64,000 nt of DNA from Stigmatella erecta (GCF_900111745.1 NZ_FOIJ01000001.1:186001-250000); one strand, 5' to 3'; positions 7,024 to 16,542 are shown, numbered from the stretch's first letter. Translations and numbers: made by a program. The notes: generated from the sequence alone by a model not told the origin.

Positions 7024-10000
7024 ATGAACGTTCTCGCACCCACCATGGAGGCGCCGTCCGGCACGGTCGCCCTCGTCTTCACCGACATTCAGGGGTCCAC
7101 CCTGTTGTGGGAGCGGTGCAGCACCGCCATGCGCATGGCGCTGGAATTGCATGACCGGATCCTGCGCACCCTGCTGGCCTCCAGCGGGGGGTACGAGGTG
7201 AAGACGCAGGGCGACTCGTTCATGGTGGCCTTCCCCTCGGCGCTGGAGGCGGTGCGCTGGTGCCTGGAGGTGCAGGAAGTCCTCCTGAGCGCGCCCTGGC
7301 CCCCGGAGCTGCTGGAGGAGCCCGAGGCGGCCGAGGTGGTGGGCCCCCACGGGCTGCTGTACCGGGGGCTGCGCGTGCGCATGGGCGTGCATGTGGGCGA
7401 GCCCGAGCTGCGCATCAACGCCCGCACGGGCCAGGTGGACTACATCGGCCGCATGGTGAACGTGGCGGCCCGCGTGTCGGAGGCGGGCCACGGTGGGCAG
7501 GTGCTGCTCAGCGGCATGGCCTGGGCGCAGGTGGCGGGCATGGTGGACCGCCTGGGGCGGCCCTCGGTGCGCGTGCTGGGCTCGTTCCGGCTCAAGGGCA
7601 TTGGTGATCCGCTGCCCCTGCTGGAGGTGCTGCCCCCGTCGCTGGCGGACCGGCGCTTCGAGTCCCTGCGCGTCCAGGAGGCCCGCCGGGGCAACCTCCC
7701 CGAGGAGCCCGGGGACATCATCGGCCGCGAGGAGGAGCTGGAGTGCCTGCGCCTGTGGCTGGTGGAGGGCTGCCGGCTCATCACCATCCTGGGGCCGGGC
7801 GGCATGGGCAAGACGCGGCTGGCCACCCACTTCGGCAGCCTCCAGATGGGGAGCCGGCAGTGGGAGGGCGGCGTCTGGTGGTGCGACTTGACCGAGGCGA
7901 AGACGCTGGAGGGCTTCTGCCACGCCGTGGGCCAGGCGCTCGGCGTGCAGCTGACCAGCGGCGGCGCGGAGGAGGCCCCGGTGGATCTGCTGGGCCGCGC
8001 GCTGGGCGGCCGGGGCGCGGCCCTGGTCATCCTCGACAACCTGGAGCACCTCACCCAGCTCATGCCCGCGACGCTCCGGCGGTGGCTGGCGATGGCGCCG
8101 CAGGTCCGCTTCCTCGTCACCTCCCAGGAGTCGCTGCGGATGGCGGGCGAGCGCATCCTGGACCTGGCCCCCATGGGGCTGCCCGACTACCGGGACACCT
8201 CGCTGGAGGCGGTGTCGCGCTCGGACGCGGTGCGCCTGTTCGTGCGGCGGGCCCAGACGGCCCGGGGCTCCTTCGAGCTGACCGCGGCGGATGCCCCCCT
8301 GGTGGCGGACATCGTGCGCCGGCTGGACGGCATCGCGCTGGCCATCGAGCTGGCCGCGGCGCGCACGGCCTTGCTGGGGATCCGCCAGCTCCGGGAGCGC
8401 CTCTCGCGGCGCTTCGAGCTGCTCAACAGCGGCATGCGCGACGCGGTGGCGCGGCAGGCCACGCTGCGCGGGGCGATCGACTGGTCGTGGAGCCTGCTGG
8501 ACATGACCGAGCAGGTGGTGCTGGCGCAGTGCTCGGTGTTCCGGGGGGGCTTCACCCTGGAGGCCGCCGAGGCGGTCATCGCCCTGCCGCACGGCGGGCC
8601 CGACGTGCTGGAGGTGGTGCAGGCGCTGCGCTCCAAGTCGCTGCTGCGCTCGGACGCCGCCGAGGGGCTGTCCGGCGAGCTGCGCCTGAGCATGTACGAG
8701 AGCATCCGCGAGTACGCCTCCGCCCGGCTGGACGAGACGGGGCTGGGCGCGGCGCTGGTGTCCCGCCATGCGGAGTACTACCTGTCGCTGGCCCGGGAGC
8801 TCCGGGGGCCCGCCAAGGGCGGGGGCGTGGAGGCCCTGCGCCGGCTGACGCTCGAGCGGGAGAACCTGCTGTCCGTCTGCGACTACGCCTTCAAGGAATG
8901 GTCTCCCACGCTGGAGTCGGTGCAGCGGGCGCTGGAGGCGCTGGTGCTGCTCGAGCCCGATGTCATCACCCGGGGGCCCCTGGGGCTCACGCTGTCGCGG
9001 CTGGACAAGGCGCTGGAGCAGGCCGCCACGCTGTCCGGGGAGTGGCTGCTGAGCGCCGAGGCCCTGGCGGTGCGGGGCCGCATCTACCTGGAGACGGGCC
9101 AGCTCGAAGCGGCCCGGAGGGATCTCGAGGCGGCGCGCAAGCCCTTCCAGCAGCTGGGGGAGGTGGCCCGGGAGAAGCGGCTGCTCGTGGATCTGTCGAT
9201 CGTCGCCCGGCACGAGGGGGACGTGGCCTCCGCGTGGGAGCTCATCCAGGAGGCGCGCCAGCTGCCCTCGGGCGGGGACCGCTGGCTGGACGCGTACGCG
9301 CTCGGCAACCTGGGCATCACCGAGCAGGTGCGCAGCGGGCCCGAGGCGGCCATCACGCACCTGCACGAGGCGCTGAAGCTGTTCCAGCTCGTCGGGGACG
9401 CGGCCTTCGAGGTGCTGTTCCTCAACAACCTGGCCTCCGCCATTGGCGAGTCCGGCAGGACGATGCAGGCGGTGGGCTTCCTGGAGGAGGCCTTCGCCAA
9501 GGCGCTGGGCTCGGGGAGCCGCGCGGGCCAGGCCTTCGCGCGGCTGAACCTGGGCTGCTACCTGCTGGAGGCGGACCGGCCCACCGAGGCGATTCAGCAC
9601 CTGGAGGCGGTGGTGGAGCTGGGGCGCCAGCTCGGCCTGCGCATCGTGGAAGGGTGTGCCCGGGGCGAGCTGGGCCGGGCGTGCCTCAGCGTGGGGGAGA
9701 CGGAGAGCGCGCGGGCCCACCTGATGAATGCCACCTCGCTCTTGACGGGCGTGTCCCGGTGGCACGCCCTGCGCTTCTCCCTGCACCTGGCGGCGGTGCA
9801 GGCCGCCCAGGGGCAACTGCTGGAGGCCCGGCGGGGCTTCGCGGCGCTGGGCGCCACGCAGGAGATCCGCAATGATCCCGTGCTGCGCGAGCTGGCGGGG
9901 CTGCTCTACGCCACGGTCGCGCTCGCCGAGCTGCGGGCGATGCCGGGCGGCCCGGAAGCCGAGCAGCGCCGGGCCAGCCTCCAGCAGCGCCTGGACCGGG

Positions 10001-10119
10001 CCCGGCTCGTGCCCCCGGAAGGGGCCTCGTCGGACCTACGGGGCTGGTGGCGGCTGCTGGACCGCGAGCTGGGCATGGACGGCCCCATGCTCGAAGTCCC
10101 CAGCACCCCGTGGGTGTAG
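7024..10119 (+). CDS. Class III adenylate cyclase fused to STAND-type ATPase and TPR domain
   Basis: A 1031-residue soluble signalling protein. The N-terminal cyclase homology domain has both metal Asp residues (D21 in FTDIQGS, D64 in GDSF), K60, D139 in DYIG, and N146/R150 in NVAAR. Lys plus Asp at the specificity positions predicts cAMP production. Residues from about 240 form a predicted-ATPase/NB-ARC-like module (GREEELECL, Walker A GPGGMGKTR at 258-266, VILDNLEH, RRLDGIALAIELAAAR), as in COG3903 regulators. From about 560 to the end there are helical TPR-like repeats. This layout is common for signal-integrating proteins in myxobacteria. The ATG at 7024 puts the cyclase motif at the expected distance. 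It may respond together with the divergent NGL-repeat lipoprotein; the link is inference. Confidence 0.93.
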   Translation: MNVLAPTMEAPSGTVALVFTDIQGSTLLWERCSTAMRMALELHDRILRTLLASSGGYEVKTQGDSFMVAFPSALEAVRWCLEVQEVLLSAPWPPELLEEPEAAEVVGPHGLLYRGLRVRMGVHVGEPELRINARTGQVDYIGRMVNVAARVSEAGHGGQVLLSGMAWAQVAGMVDRLGRPSVRVLGSFRLKGIGDPLPLLEVLPPSLADRRFESLRVQEARRGNLPEEPGDIIGREEELECLRLWLVEGCRLITILGPGGMGKTRLATHFGSLQMGSRQWEGGVWWCDLTEAKTLEGFCHAVGQALGVQLTSGGAEEAPVDLLGRALGGRGAALVILDNLEHLTQLMPATLRRWLAMAPQVRFLVTSQESLRMAGERILDLAPMGLPDYRDTSLEAVSRSDAVRLFVRRAQTARGSFELTAADAPLVADIVRRLDGIALAIELAAARTALLGIRQLRERLSRRFELLNSGMRDAVARQATLRGAIDWSWSLLDMTEQVVLAQCSVFRGGFTLEAAEAVIALPHGGPDVLEVVQALRSKSLLRSDAAEGLSGELRLSMYESIREYASARLDETGLGAALVSRHAEYYLSLARELRGPAKGGGVEALRRLTLERENLLSVCDYAFKEWSPTLESVQRALEALVLLEPDVITRGPLGLTLSRLDKALEQAATLSGEWLLSAEALAVRGRIYLETGQLEAARRDLEAARKPFQQLGEVAREKRLLVDLSIVARHEGDVASAWELIQEARQLPSGGDRWLDAYALGNLGITEQVRSGPEAAITHLHEALKLFQLVGDAAFEVLFLNNLASAIGESGRTMQAVGFLEEAFAKALGSGSRAGQAFARLNLGCYLLEADRPTEAIQHLEAVVELGRQLGLRIVEGCARGELGRACLSVGETESARAHLMNATSLLTGVSRWHALRFSLHLAAVQAAQGQLLEARRGFAALGATQEIRNDPVLRELAGLLYATVALAELRAMPGGPEAEQRRASLQQRLDRARLVPPEGASSDLRGWWRLLDRELGMDGPMLEVPSTPWV

Positions 10120-10122
10120 CGG

Positions 10123-10713
10123 CTACAGGAAGAGCGTGGGATCGAACTCGTCCACGCGCACCGGCAGCATCCGGGGCAGCGGGCGCTGGAACACCTTGGC
10201 GTTCAGCTCCAGGTCGATGATCTCCAGGCCCAGGGGGGTGAGCTCCCGGAAGCGCGAGCTGACGTGCTCGCGCAGGCCGAGGATCGCCACCTGCCGCTTC
10301 TCCTCGAGCAGGGGCTTCAGGGCCGCGGCGAAGTCCGCGCCATCGTGGCTGGCGAGCGCGACGGCGGCGCCGGGGCGCTGGGTGCGGATGGTCTCCAGCA
10401 GCTTGAGGATGCCCAGGTCGACCACTTTCTGGTCGCTCCGCCCGTGGAGGAGCGCCACCTCGCACCCGGCGGACTTCAGGGCCCGCACGAAGCCGATCAT
10501 CGCGTCCGGCAGCTGTTCGCCCCGGGCGTTGAGCACCACCACGCAGCGCACGGGGGTGGGGAAGTGGCTCTCACAGAAGGACACCAGCCGGTCGAACTGC
10601 ACCCGGTCCTGGGGTTCGGGCTTGCGTCCCACGACATTGGAGACCGCCCAATCGACGTTTTCGGCGTCGATGAGCACGTAGGAGGCAGCTTGAGGACGTC
10701 CGGAGGGAAGCAT
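10123..10713 (-). CDS. NYN (PIN-like) domain protein
   Basis: A 196-residue cytoplasmic protein that opens with YVLIDAENVDWAVSNVVGR. This is the first beta strand and acidic cluster of the NYN family of PIN-fold nucleases. Later acidic positions expected for metal binding are SDQKVVDLGILKLL and LASHDGADFAAAL. NYN proteins are usually RNases or RNA-processing factors. The protein is about the size of a single-domain member, with no added HTH or OST-HTH domain. It converges with the cyclase-ATPase gene (3-base gap) and lies just downstream of mutS2 on the same strand, 86 bases away. The substrate is unknown. Confidence 0.82.
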   Translation of the reverse strand: MLPSGRPQAASYVLIDAENVDWAVSNVVGRKPEPQDRVQFDRLVSFCESHFPTPVRCVVVLNARGEQLPDAMIGFVRALKSAGCEVALLHGRSDQKVVDLGILKLLETIRTQRPGAAVALASHDGADFAAALKPLLEEKRQVAILGLREHVSSRFRELTPLGLEIIDLELNAKVFQRPLPRMLPVRVDEFDPTLFL

Positions 10714-10722
10714 GGAGGGGGA

Positions 10723-10793
10723 CCATACCCGGAGCGGCTACCGCGTCCGGTCCTTTTTGAACCCCGGCGGGTGGGGGTGCACCCCGGGTATGG
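10723..10793. repeat. 10-bp inverted repeat between mutS2 and NYN gene
   Basis: CCATACCCGG (10723-10732) and CCGGGTATGG (10784-10793) are perfect inverted copies separated by 51 bases, filling most of the 86-base gap. They could base-pair in a readthrough transcript or form two half-sites. No T-tract is present. Confidence 0.5.
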
Positions 10794-10799
10794 CCCAAG

Positions 10800-13199
10800 T
10801 CATGCCCTCAGCGCGACGACGGTGACGCCGTCACCGCCCTCGTGGCTCTCCCCGGGCCGGAACATGCGCACATAGGGCGAGTTCGTCAGGTAGTCACGGA
10901 TGGCCTGCTTGAGGGCCCCGGTGCCGTGGCCGTGGATGATGAGGGCCGCCTCCTCGCCACTGCGCATGCCCTGGTCGAAGAAGCGCTCCATCTCCGACAG
11001 CGCATCATCGGCCCGCATGCCCCGCACATCGCAGCGGAAGTTCGTCGCCTGCACCTCGGCGGCGGCCGCCGCGGAGGCCTTCTTCAGCGCGGCTTCCTGG
11101 CGGTTGCGCTCCGGGAACTTCTGCTGGGGCTTCGCCGTGCGGGAGCCGGATAGCTCCGAGGTGGGCACGCGCATCTTGAGGATGCCCGCGGCCACCAGGG
11201 CCTCATCGCCGTTCAGCTCGAGGATCTCCACGTCCTTGTCGAACCCGGAGTGCCGCACCCAGGCGCCCACCTTGAGCGTCGGCGGGGCTGGGGCCACCAC
11301 CTGGTACAGCTCCGCCCGGGCCTCCTTGGCGCGCTTGCCAGCCTCCTCGGCCCGCTGCTGCAGTGCCACGCGCGCCTCCTGGGCCGCCTTCTCGTTGGAC
11401 TGGGCCCGCAGCTTCACCAGCAGCTCGCGCACCTCGGCCGCCGCGTGCTCGCTGGCCGCCTCGACGTCCTCGTTGAAGCGCATCATCTTCTCTTTGCGGT
11501 CACGCTCGAAGGCCTGCTTCTGCGCCTCCAGCTCCTTGCGCAGCTTCTCGGCCGCCTCGGCCGCCGCCTTCGCCCGGTCCAGCTCCTCGTTGAGCTTGCG
11601 CCGCTCCTCCTCGGCCGCCGCCAGGGCCTTGGCCAGGGGGCCGCCCGCGTTGAGGGACAAGTCCCGCGCGCGCTGGCAGATGCGCTCGGGCAGGCCCATG
11701 CGCGCCGCCATGTCGATGGCGGAGGAGGCTCCCGCCGCGCCGAGCTGCAGCCGGTACGTGGGCGCCATCCGCTTCGAGTCGAAGCCCACGCGCGCGTTCA
11801 GGAAGCGCGGATCCATGTGGGCCAGGGCCTTGAGCTCCTCCAGGTGCGTCGTCACCAGCACCACCGCGCCCTTGTCCAGCAGCTCCTCCAGCACGGCGAT
11901 GGCGATGGCCGCGCCCTCGCGCGGATCCGTGTCCGCGGCGATCTCGTCGATGAGGACCAGCGAGTCCTTGCCCACCGTCGCGGCGATGTCGCGCAGCATC
12001 ACCACGTGCGCGCTGAACGTGGAGAGGCCCTGGGACAGGTCCTGCGCGTCGCCCACCGTGGAGTGCACCGAGCGGGAGAGCGGCATCCGCGAGCCCTCGG
12101 CCACGGGGATGGGCAGGCCGCAGCGCAGCATCAGCGAGCACAGGCCTACCGCCGTCAGGGTGACCGTCTTGCCGCCCGCGTTGGGGCCGGAGATGACCAG
12201 GGCCCGGGCCTGGCCGGAGAGCACCACGTCATTGGGCACCACCTCCGTGCCCTTGAGCGCCAGCAGGGGGTGGCGCACCAGCCGCAGCGCCAGCTCCTCC
12301 ACGCCCGTGAACACCGGGGTGTGCGCGTCCAGGTCCGCGGCGAGCAGGGCCACCGCCTCGGCCTCGTCCAGCACCGCCACCGCGTCCAGGCCGTCCTGGA
12401 CCCGGGTGGCTTCCTTGCCAAGCTGGTTGGACAGCTCCTGGAGGATGCGCCGCTCCTCCTCGGCCACCACCGACTGGGCAATGGCCAGATCGTTGCCCAG
12501 GCTCACCATGGCCTGGGGCTCGATGAAGAGCGTCTGCCCCGTCTGGCTCGCGTTGTGGACGATGCCGGGCACCTCGCCGCGGTAGTTGGAGACCACGGGC
12601 ACCACGTACCGGCCGTTGCGCAGCGTGTAGTAGTTCTCGCGCAGCTTGGGCAGGAAGGCCTCGTCGTGCAGCAGCTCGTCTAGGCGGCTCTTGATGCGCC
12701 GGTGCAGGCCGCTGGCCCGGTCCCGGGCCTCCTTCAGGTCCGGGCTGGCCCGGTCGGAGATGGTCCCGTCGGGCTCGAAGCTGCGATCGATGCGGGAGGC
12801 CAGCGCCTCCAGCATGGGCAGCCTGCGCCCGAGCGTGGCCAGGATGGGGACGGCGTCCTCGCGCTCCTCCAGCGCATCGCGGGTGCGGGCGAAGGCGTAC
12901 AGGAGCTGGGCGGCGGCGATGAGATCCCTCGGCTCCAGCATTCCGCCCTTGGAGGCCCGGTTGACCGCCTCCCTCAGGTCGCTGACGCCTCCCAGGGGGA
13001 GGGAGAACTGCTCCTGGGCCAGGCGGCGGGCTTCCGCCACGAGCGCCAGGGCTTCCGCGACGCGCTCCTCGGTGTCCAGGAAGGGGCGGGCGAGGGCGCG
13101 TTCCTTGCCGGGCGTGGTCCGGCAGCGGTGGGCCAGGGCGCGGAGCACCTCCGCGAAGCCAAGATCCTCGAGTGTTCTTTGGGCAATCTGCACGGACAT
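10800..13199 (-). CDS. mutS2: Endonuclease MutS2 (MutS-like ATPase with Smr domain)
   Basis: MutS2 proteins bind branched DNA or collided ribosomes and lack the mismatch-recognition domain of MutS. The start MSVQIAQRTLEDLGFAEVLRAL is typical. Core and lever helices follow (NGRYVVPVVSNYRGEVPGIVHNAS). Walker A GPNAGGKT is near residue 337, and DEIAADTDPREGAAIAIAVLE is the Walker B/signature region. A long charged coiled coil spans about 500-610. The C-terminal Smr nuclease domain has CDVRGMRADDA and HGHGTGALKQAIRDYL. The length of about 799 aa fits the family. I used ATG 13199; in-frame ATGs at 13208 and 13229 are also possible and no Shine-Dalgarno decides between them. Confidence 0.96.
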   Translation of the reverse strand: MSVQIAQRTLEDLGFAEVLRALAHRCRTTPGKERALARPFLDTEERVAEALALVAEARRLAQEQFSLPLGGVSDLREAVNRASKGGMLEPRDLIAAAQLLYAFARTRDALEEREDAVPILATLGRRLPMLEALASRIDRSFEPDGTISDRASPDLKEARDRASGLHRRIKSRLDELLHDEAFLPKLRENYYTLRNGRYVVPVVSNYRGEVPGIVHNASQTGQTLFIEPQAMVSLGNDLAIAQSVVAEEERRILQELSNQLGKEATRVQDGLDAVAVLDEAEAVALLAADLDAHTPVFTGVEELALRLVRHPLLALKGTEVVPNDVVLSGQARALVISGPNAGGKTVTLTAVGLCSLMLRCGLPIPVAEGSRMPLSRSVHSTVGDAQDLSQGLSTFSAHVVMLRDIAATVGKDSLVLIDEIAADTDPREGAAIAIAVLEELLDKGAVVLVTTHLEELKALAHMDPRFLNARVGFDSKRMAPTYRLQLGAAGASSAIDMAARMGLPERICQRARDLSLNAGGPLAKALAAAEEERRKLNEELDRAKAAAEAAEKLRKELEAQKQAFERDRKEKMMRFNEDVEAASEHAAAEVRELLVKLRAQSNEKAAQEARVALQQRAEEAGKRAKEARAELYQVVAPAPPTLKVGAWVRHSGFDKDVEILELNGDEALVAAGILKMRVPTSELSGSRTAKPQQKFPERNRQEAALKKASAAAAAEVQATNFRCDVRGMRADDALSEMERFFDQGMRSGEEAALIIHGHGTGALKQAIRDYLTNSPYVRMFRPGESHEGGDGVTVVALRA

Positions 13200-13271
13200 G
13201 GGTTTCATTCGTGGCCACGTGGCCGTCAAGGGATGATTGAGGGGCAGGGCCCACTCTGTTATCAGCCGTCC

Positions 13272-13967
13272 ATGGTGTGGCTCCTCCTGGCCGGCATTCT
13301 CGCGGGTGCCTCGGACGTGCCCGCGAACAGGGGCCTGACGGAGGCCCTCGCCCGGGAAGAGGCGGGGGACTCCGCCGGGGCGCTGGCGGCTCTGGAGGCC
13401 CTCATCCTTAACGCCCCGCGCTGGGAGCTGCCCAGGCTAGAGGCGGCGCGGCTGCTCCTCAAGCTGGGAGGCGGGCTGGACCGGGCGGAAGCCCACCTGG
13501 ACGCCGTGGCCGCTCTGGCGCCGGAGAACCCCCGGGGCCACTACCTGTGGGGCCTGCTCTGGGAGGAGCGGGGGCAGCCCCTGCGGGCCGCGAAGTCCTA
13601 TGAGGAGGCGCTGCGCTACCGCCCCTCTTATGAGGATGCCCGGTTCCGGGTGGCGGGGCTCTGGTTCGCCCAGGGAGACTTGCTCAAGGCGGAGATGCAC
13701 TACCGCCTGCTCCTCAAGGCCCGGCCGGAGTGGGTGCAGGTGCGCATCCTCATGTCCCAGGTGCTGGAAGGGCAGGGGCGGTGGGAGGACGCGGAGCGCG
13801 AGCTGGAGGCGGCCCGCTCCTTCCAGCCGGACAGCGTTCCCTTGAAGCGGCGGCTGGCGGAGCTCTACGAGCGGACAGGCAGGCCCAAGCTCGCCGAGAA
13901 ACTGCGCGCCTCGCTCGCGCCGCCGCCCGCGAAGCGCATGCGCCCCCTGAAGCCCTCCCGGCGCTAG
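13272..13967 (+). CDS. Exported TPR-repeat protein
   Basis: A 231-residue protein beginning MVWLLLAGILAGASDVPANRG, a short hydrophobic export signal. About five helix-turn-helix TPR units follow, recognisable as AREEAGDSAGALAALEALI, GLLWEERGQPLRAAKSYEEA, GLWFAQGDLLKAEMHYRLLL and LEGQGRWEDAERELEAA. The tail is basic (KRMRPLKPSRR). TPR proteins are protein-interaction scaffolds, and the partner is not evident here. The start was placed at the ATG that yields the signal peptide; an upstream ATG at 13233 would bury it. It is divergent from mutS2 and 61 bases upstream of a cyclase gene on the same strand. Confidence 0.85.
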   Translation: MVWLLLAGILAGASDVPANRGLTEALAREEAGDSAGALAALEALILNAPRWELPRLEAARLLLKLGGGLDRAEAHLDAVAALAPENPRGHYLWGLLWEERGQPLRAAKSYEEALRYRPSYEDARFRVAGLWFAQGDLLKAEMHYRLLLKARPEWVQVRILMSQVLEGQGRWEDAERELEAARSFQPDSVPLKRRLAELYERTGRPKLAEKLRASLAPPPAKRMRPLKPSRR

Positions 13968-14028
13968 TTCCAGGGGCCAGGCCCACGGCGATTGCGCTGG
14001 GGACTCAGCCGCATACACTGCGCGTGCT

Positions 14029-15330
14029 TTGAAGACCGCCAACCTCGCCATTGTCTTCACCGACATCAAGGGCTTCACCGAGCGCACCAGCCGGCAGACC
14101 CACGAGCAGAACCAGCGCCTGCTCCAGACGCACAACGCGCTGTTGGCGCCCCTCTTCAAGGCCTTCGGGGGCCGCATCCTCAAGTCCATTGGCGATGCGT
14201 TCCTGGTCACCTTCGAGTCCCCCACCCAGGCGGTGCTCAGCGGCATCGCCATCCAGGACCGGCTCTGGCACTACAACCTCTCGGCCGAGGAGGACTCGCG
14301 GCTCCACGTGCGCGTGGCCGTCAACGTCGGGGAGGTGCGCGTCGAGTCCAGTGATGTCTTCGGCGAGCCGGTGAACATCGCCGCGCGCGTGGAGGGCATC
14401 ACCGAGGCGGGGGAGGTGTTCTTCACGGAGGCCGTCTACCTGGCGATGAACAAGGCGGAGGTGCCCTCCCAGGAGGTGGGCTCCTACGAGCTCAAGGGCA
14501 TTCCCGGGAAGATTCGCATCTTCCGCGTGCCCAAGGCGCCCTACCGCGTGGAGGCGCCGCTGCTGCCCGCCCCGCCCCCTGCGGAGCCCTCGGTCGAGGG
14601 GCCCCCCTTTGGCAACATCGCGCTCTCCCGGGTCCCGGAGACGGGCCCGGGGCAGGAGCTGGCCGCCACCGCCGCGGCCCTGGGCCAGCATGCCGCGGCG
14701 CTGGGCGGCCGCGCGAAGAGCCTGGGAGGGCAGCTCCTGGAAGTCGCGTCGCGCAGCTTCTCGCCCCTGAAGGCCCGCCTGAGCCCGGAGGGAAAGCTCC
14801 AGCTTCCCGCGGGGCTCACCCGGCGGCGCCTGGCCCTGGGGCTGGGGGGGCTGGCGGTGGTGCTGGGCGTGGGGGGGGTGGCCTTCCGGGGCAGTGCCGC
14901 GGAGCGGGCCATCTCCGACTTCGAGTCCGCGGAGCCCTCGGAGCGCAACGTCCTGGAGGCCAAGGCCCGCAGGCTGATCGAACAGGAGAAGAACGCCGGG
15001 GTGCAGAGCTACCTGTACGGGCGCCTGGAGGAGGCGGACGGCTCCTGGGACGGCGCCATCCGGCGCTACCGGACGGCCATCAAGGCGGGCGAGGGCGATG
15101 CCGAGGACCGGCTCATCGGCCTGCTGGAGCACCCCAAGTGCGTCGTGCGCACGGCGGCGGCGGAGATGGCCGGAGAGCTTCGGTTGAGCAGCGCACGGAG
15201 CGCGCTGAAGTCGCTGGCGGCCTCGGGCGGACCGGACGACAAGGGCGGCTCGGGGGCCTTGGGCCGTTTGTTCAACTGTGATTCCCGGCGCGCCGCGAAG
15301 AGCGCGCTGGAGCGCCTGAAGGATGGCTGA
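14029..15330 (+). CDS. Class III adenylate cyclase, membrane-anchored, with C-terminal helical region
   Basis: A 433-residue protein whose N-terminal cyclase domain is complete: FTDIKGFTERTS with D12, K52, D56 in GDAF, D109 in DVFG, and N116/R120 in VNIAAR. The K/D pair predicts ATP as substrate. A Pro-rich linker precedes a single membrane span at about 265-286 (LALGLGGLAVVLGVGGVAF). The cyclase therefore sits in the cytoplasm, and residues 287-433 lie beyond the membrane. That tail is helical and includes a HEAT-like piece (RLIGLLEHPKCVVRTAAAEMAGEL). The start must be TTG (14029), because no ATG or GTG precedes FTDIKG in frame. Confidence 0.88.
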   Translation: MKTANLAIVFTDIKGFTERTSRQTHEQNQRLLQTHNALLAPLFKAFGGRILKSIGDAFLVTFESPTQAVLSGIAIQDRLWHYNLSAEEDSRLHVRVAVNVGEVRVESSDVFGEPVNIAARVEGITEAGEVFFTEAVYLAMNKAEVPSQEVGSYELKGIPGKIRIFRVPKAPYRVEAPLLPAPPPAEPSVEGPPFGNIALSRVPETGPGQELAATAAALGQHAAALGGRAKSLGGQLLEVASRSFSPLKARLSPEGKLQLPAGLTRRRLALGLGGLAVVLGVGGVAFRGSAAERAISDFESAEPSERNVLEAKARRLIEQEKNAGVQSYLYGRLEEADGSWDGAIRRYRTAIKAGEGDAEDRLIGLLEHPKCVVRTAAAEMAGELRLSSARSALKSLAASGGPDDKGGSGALGRLFNCDSRRAAKSALERLKDG

Positions 15331-15360
15331 GGCAGTCCTTCCGGGAGGAAGAGGGCAACC

Positions 15361-16542
15361 GTGACGAAGGTGAAGACGGGACTGGACGTGTGGGTGGCGC
15401 AGGGGTTCTCCGCGCTCAAGGGGCGGCGCGTGGGGGCCATCGTGAACCCCACCAGCGTGGACGCACGCTTCCTCCACCTCGCGGACCTGCTGGGGCAAGC
15501 CTCCGGGGTGACGCTGGCGGCGCTCTTCGGTCCCGAGCACGGCATCCGGGGCGAGGCCCAGTACATGGTGGCGGTGGGCGAGGCGAAGGACCGCAAGACG
15601 GGCGTCCCGGTGCACAGCCTCTACGGCTCGACCTTCGAGTCGCTGTCGCCGCGCCCGGAGTGGCTCGCGGGCCTGGATGCCCTCGTCTTCGACATCCAGG
15701 ATGTGGGCAGCCGCTACTACACCTACGTCTACACCATGGCCCTGGCGATGAAGGTGGCCGCCCAGGCGCGCGTGCCCTTCTACGTGCTGGACCGGCCCAA
15801 CCCCCTGGGCGGCGTGGCCATCGAGGGCAACCTCGTGGGCGAGGGCTACCGCTCCTTCGTGGGGCTCTACCCGCTGCCCAACCGCCACGGCATGACGGCG
15901 GGGGAGCTGGCCCGGCTCTTCAACGCGGAGTTCGGCATCGGCTGTGAGCTGACGGTGGTGCCGTGCGAGGGCTGGCGCCGCGAGATGCACTGGTCCGACA
16001 CGGGGCTGCCCTTCCTGCCGCCCTCGCCCAACATGCCCACCCCCGACACGGCGCTCGTCTACCCGGGCATGTGCCTGGGCGAGGGCACCAACGTCTCCGA
16101 GGGTCGGGGCACGTGCCGGCCCTTCGAGCAGTTCGGCGCCCCGTGGCTGGACGCGGAGGCGCTGGTGGCCCGCCTGGAGAAGGAACGCCTGCCGGGCGTG
16201 GCCTTCCGGCCCGTGGGCTTCACCCCCACCTTCGACAAGTTCCGGGGCGAGTCCTGCAACGGCGCCTTCATCCACGTCACGGACCGGGCCACCTTCCAGC
16301 CCCTGCGCACGGGCGTCGCCATCTTCCAGGCGGTGCGCGAGGTGAGCGGCGGCCAGTTCGCCTGGCGGGCGGATGCCTACGAGTTCGTGGAGGATGTGCC
16401 CGCCTTTGACTTGCTCTGCGGCACGGATCAGGTGCGCCGGGGCATCGAGGCGGGCTGGCCCCTGGGCAAGCTCCTGGAGGGCTTCTCCGCCCAGGCGGAG
16501 CGCTTCGCGCAGCAACGCGCCCCCTACTTGCTGTACACTTGA
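15361..16542 (+). CDS. NamZ/DUF1343-type exo-beta-N-acetylmuramidase
   Basis: A 393-residue protein of the DUF1343 (PF07075) family. Characterised members (NamZ) remove terminal N-acetylmuramic acid from peptidoglycan fragments. Landmarks are GRRVGAIVNPTSVD, FGPEHGIRGEAQ, VHSLYGSTFESLSP, LVFDIQDVGSRYYTYVYTMALAM, LDRPNPLGG.EGN, and the late PSPNMPTPDTALVYPGMCLGEGTNVSEGRGT. There is no clear signal peptide, so it probably works on recycled or imported muropeptides, or is exported by another route. The GTG start at 15361 is preceded by GGGAGGAAGAG. It is followed 13 bases later by a phosphoesterase-like gene and nadD, probably one transcript. In a predatory bacterium it could recycle prey cell wall (inference). 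Confidence 0.9.
   Translation: MTKVKTGLDVWVAQGFSALKGRRVGAIVNPTSVDARFLHLADLLGQASGVTLAALFGPEHGIRGEAQYMVAVGEAKDRKTGVPVHSLYGSTFESLSPRPEWLAGLDALVFDIQDVGSRYYTYVYTMALAMKVAAQARVPFYVLDRPNPLGGVAIEGNLVGEGYRSFVGLYPLPNRHGMTAGELARLFNAEFGIGCELTVVPCEGWRREMHWSDTGLPFLPPSPNMPTPDTALVYPGMCLGEGTNVSEGRGTCRPFEQFGAPWLDAEALVARLEKERLPGVAFRPVGFTPTFDKFRGESCNGAFIHVTDRATFQPLRTGVAIFQAVREVSGGQFAWRADAYEFVEDVPAFDLLCGTDQVRRGIEAGWPLGKLLEGFSAQAERFAQQRAPYLLYT

Noticed and set aside
6925-9816. A 963-codon minus-strand frame opposite the cyclase-ATPase gene
   Set aside because: Composition is a Gln/Arg/His/Ala-rich shadow with no motif; the opposite strand encodes complete catalytic signatures.
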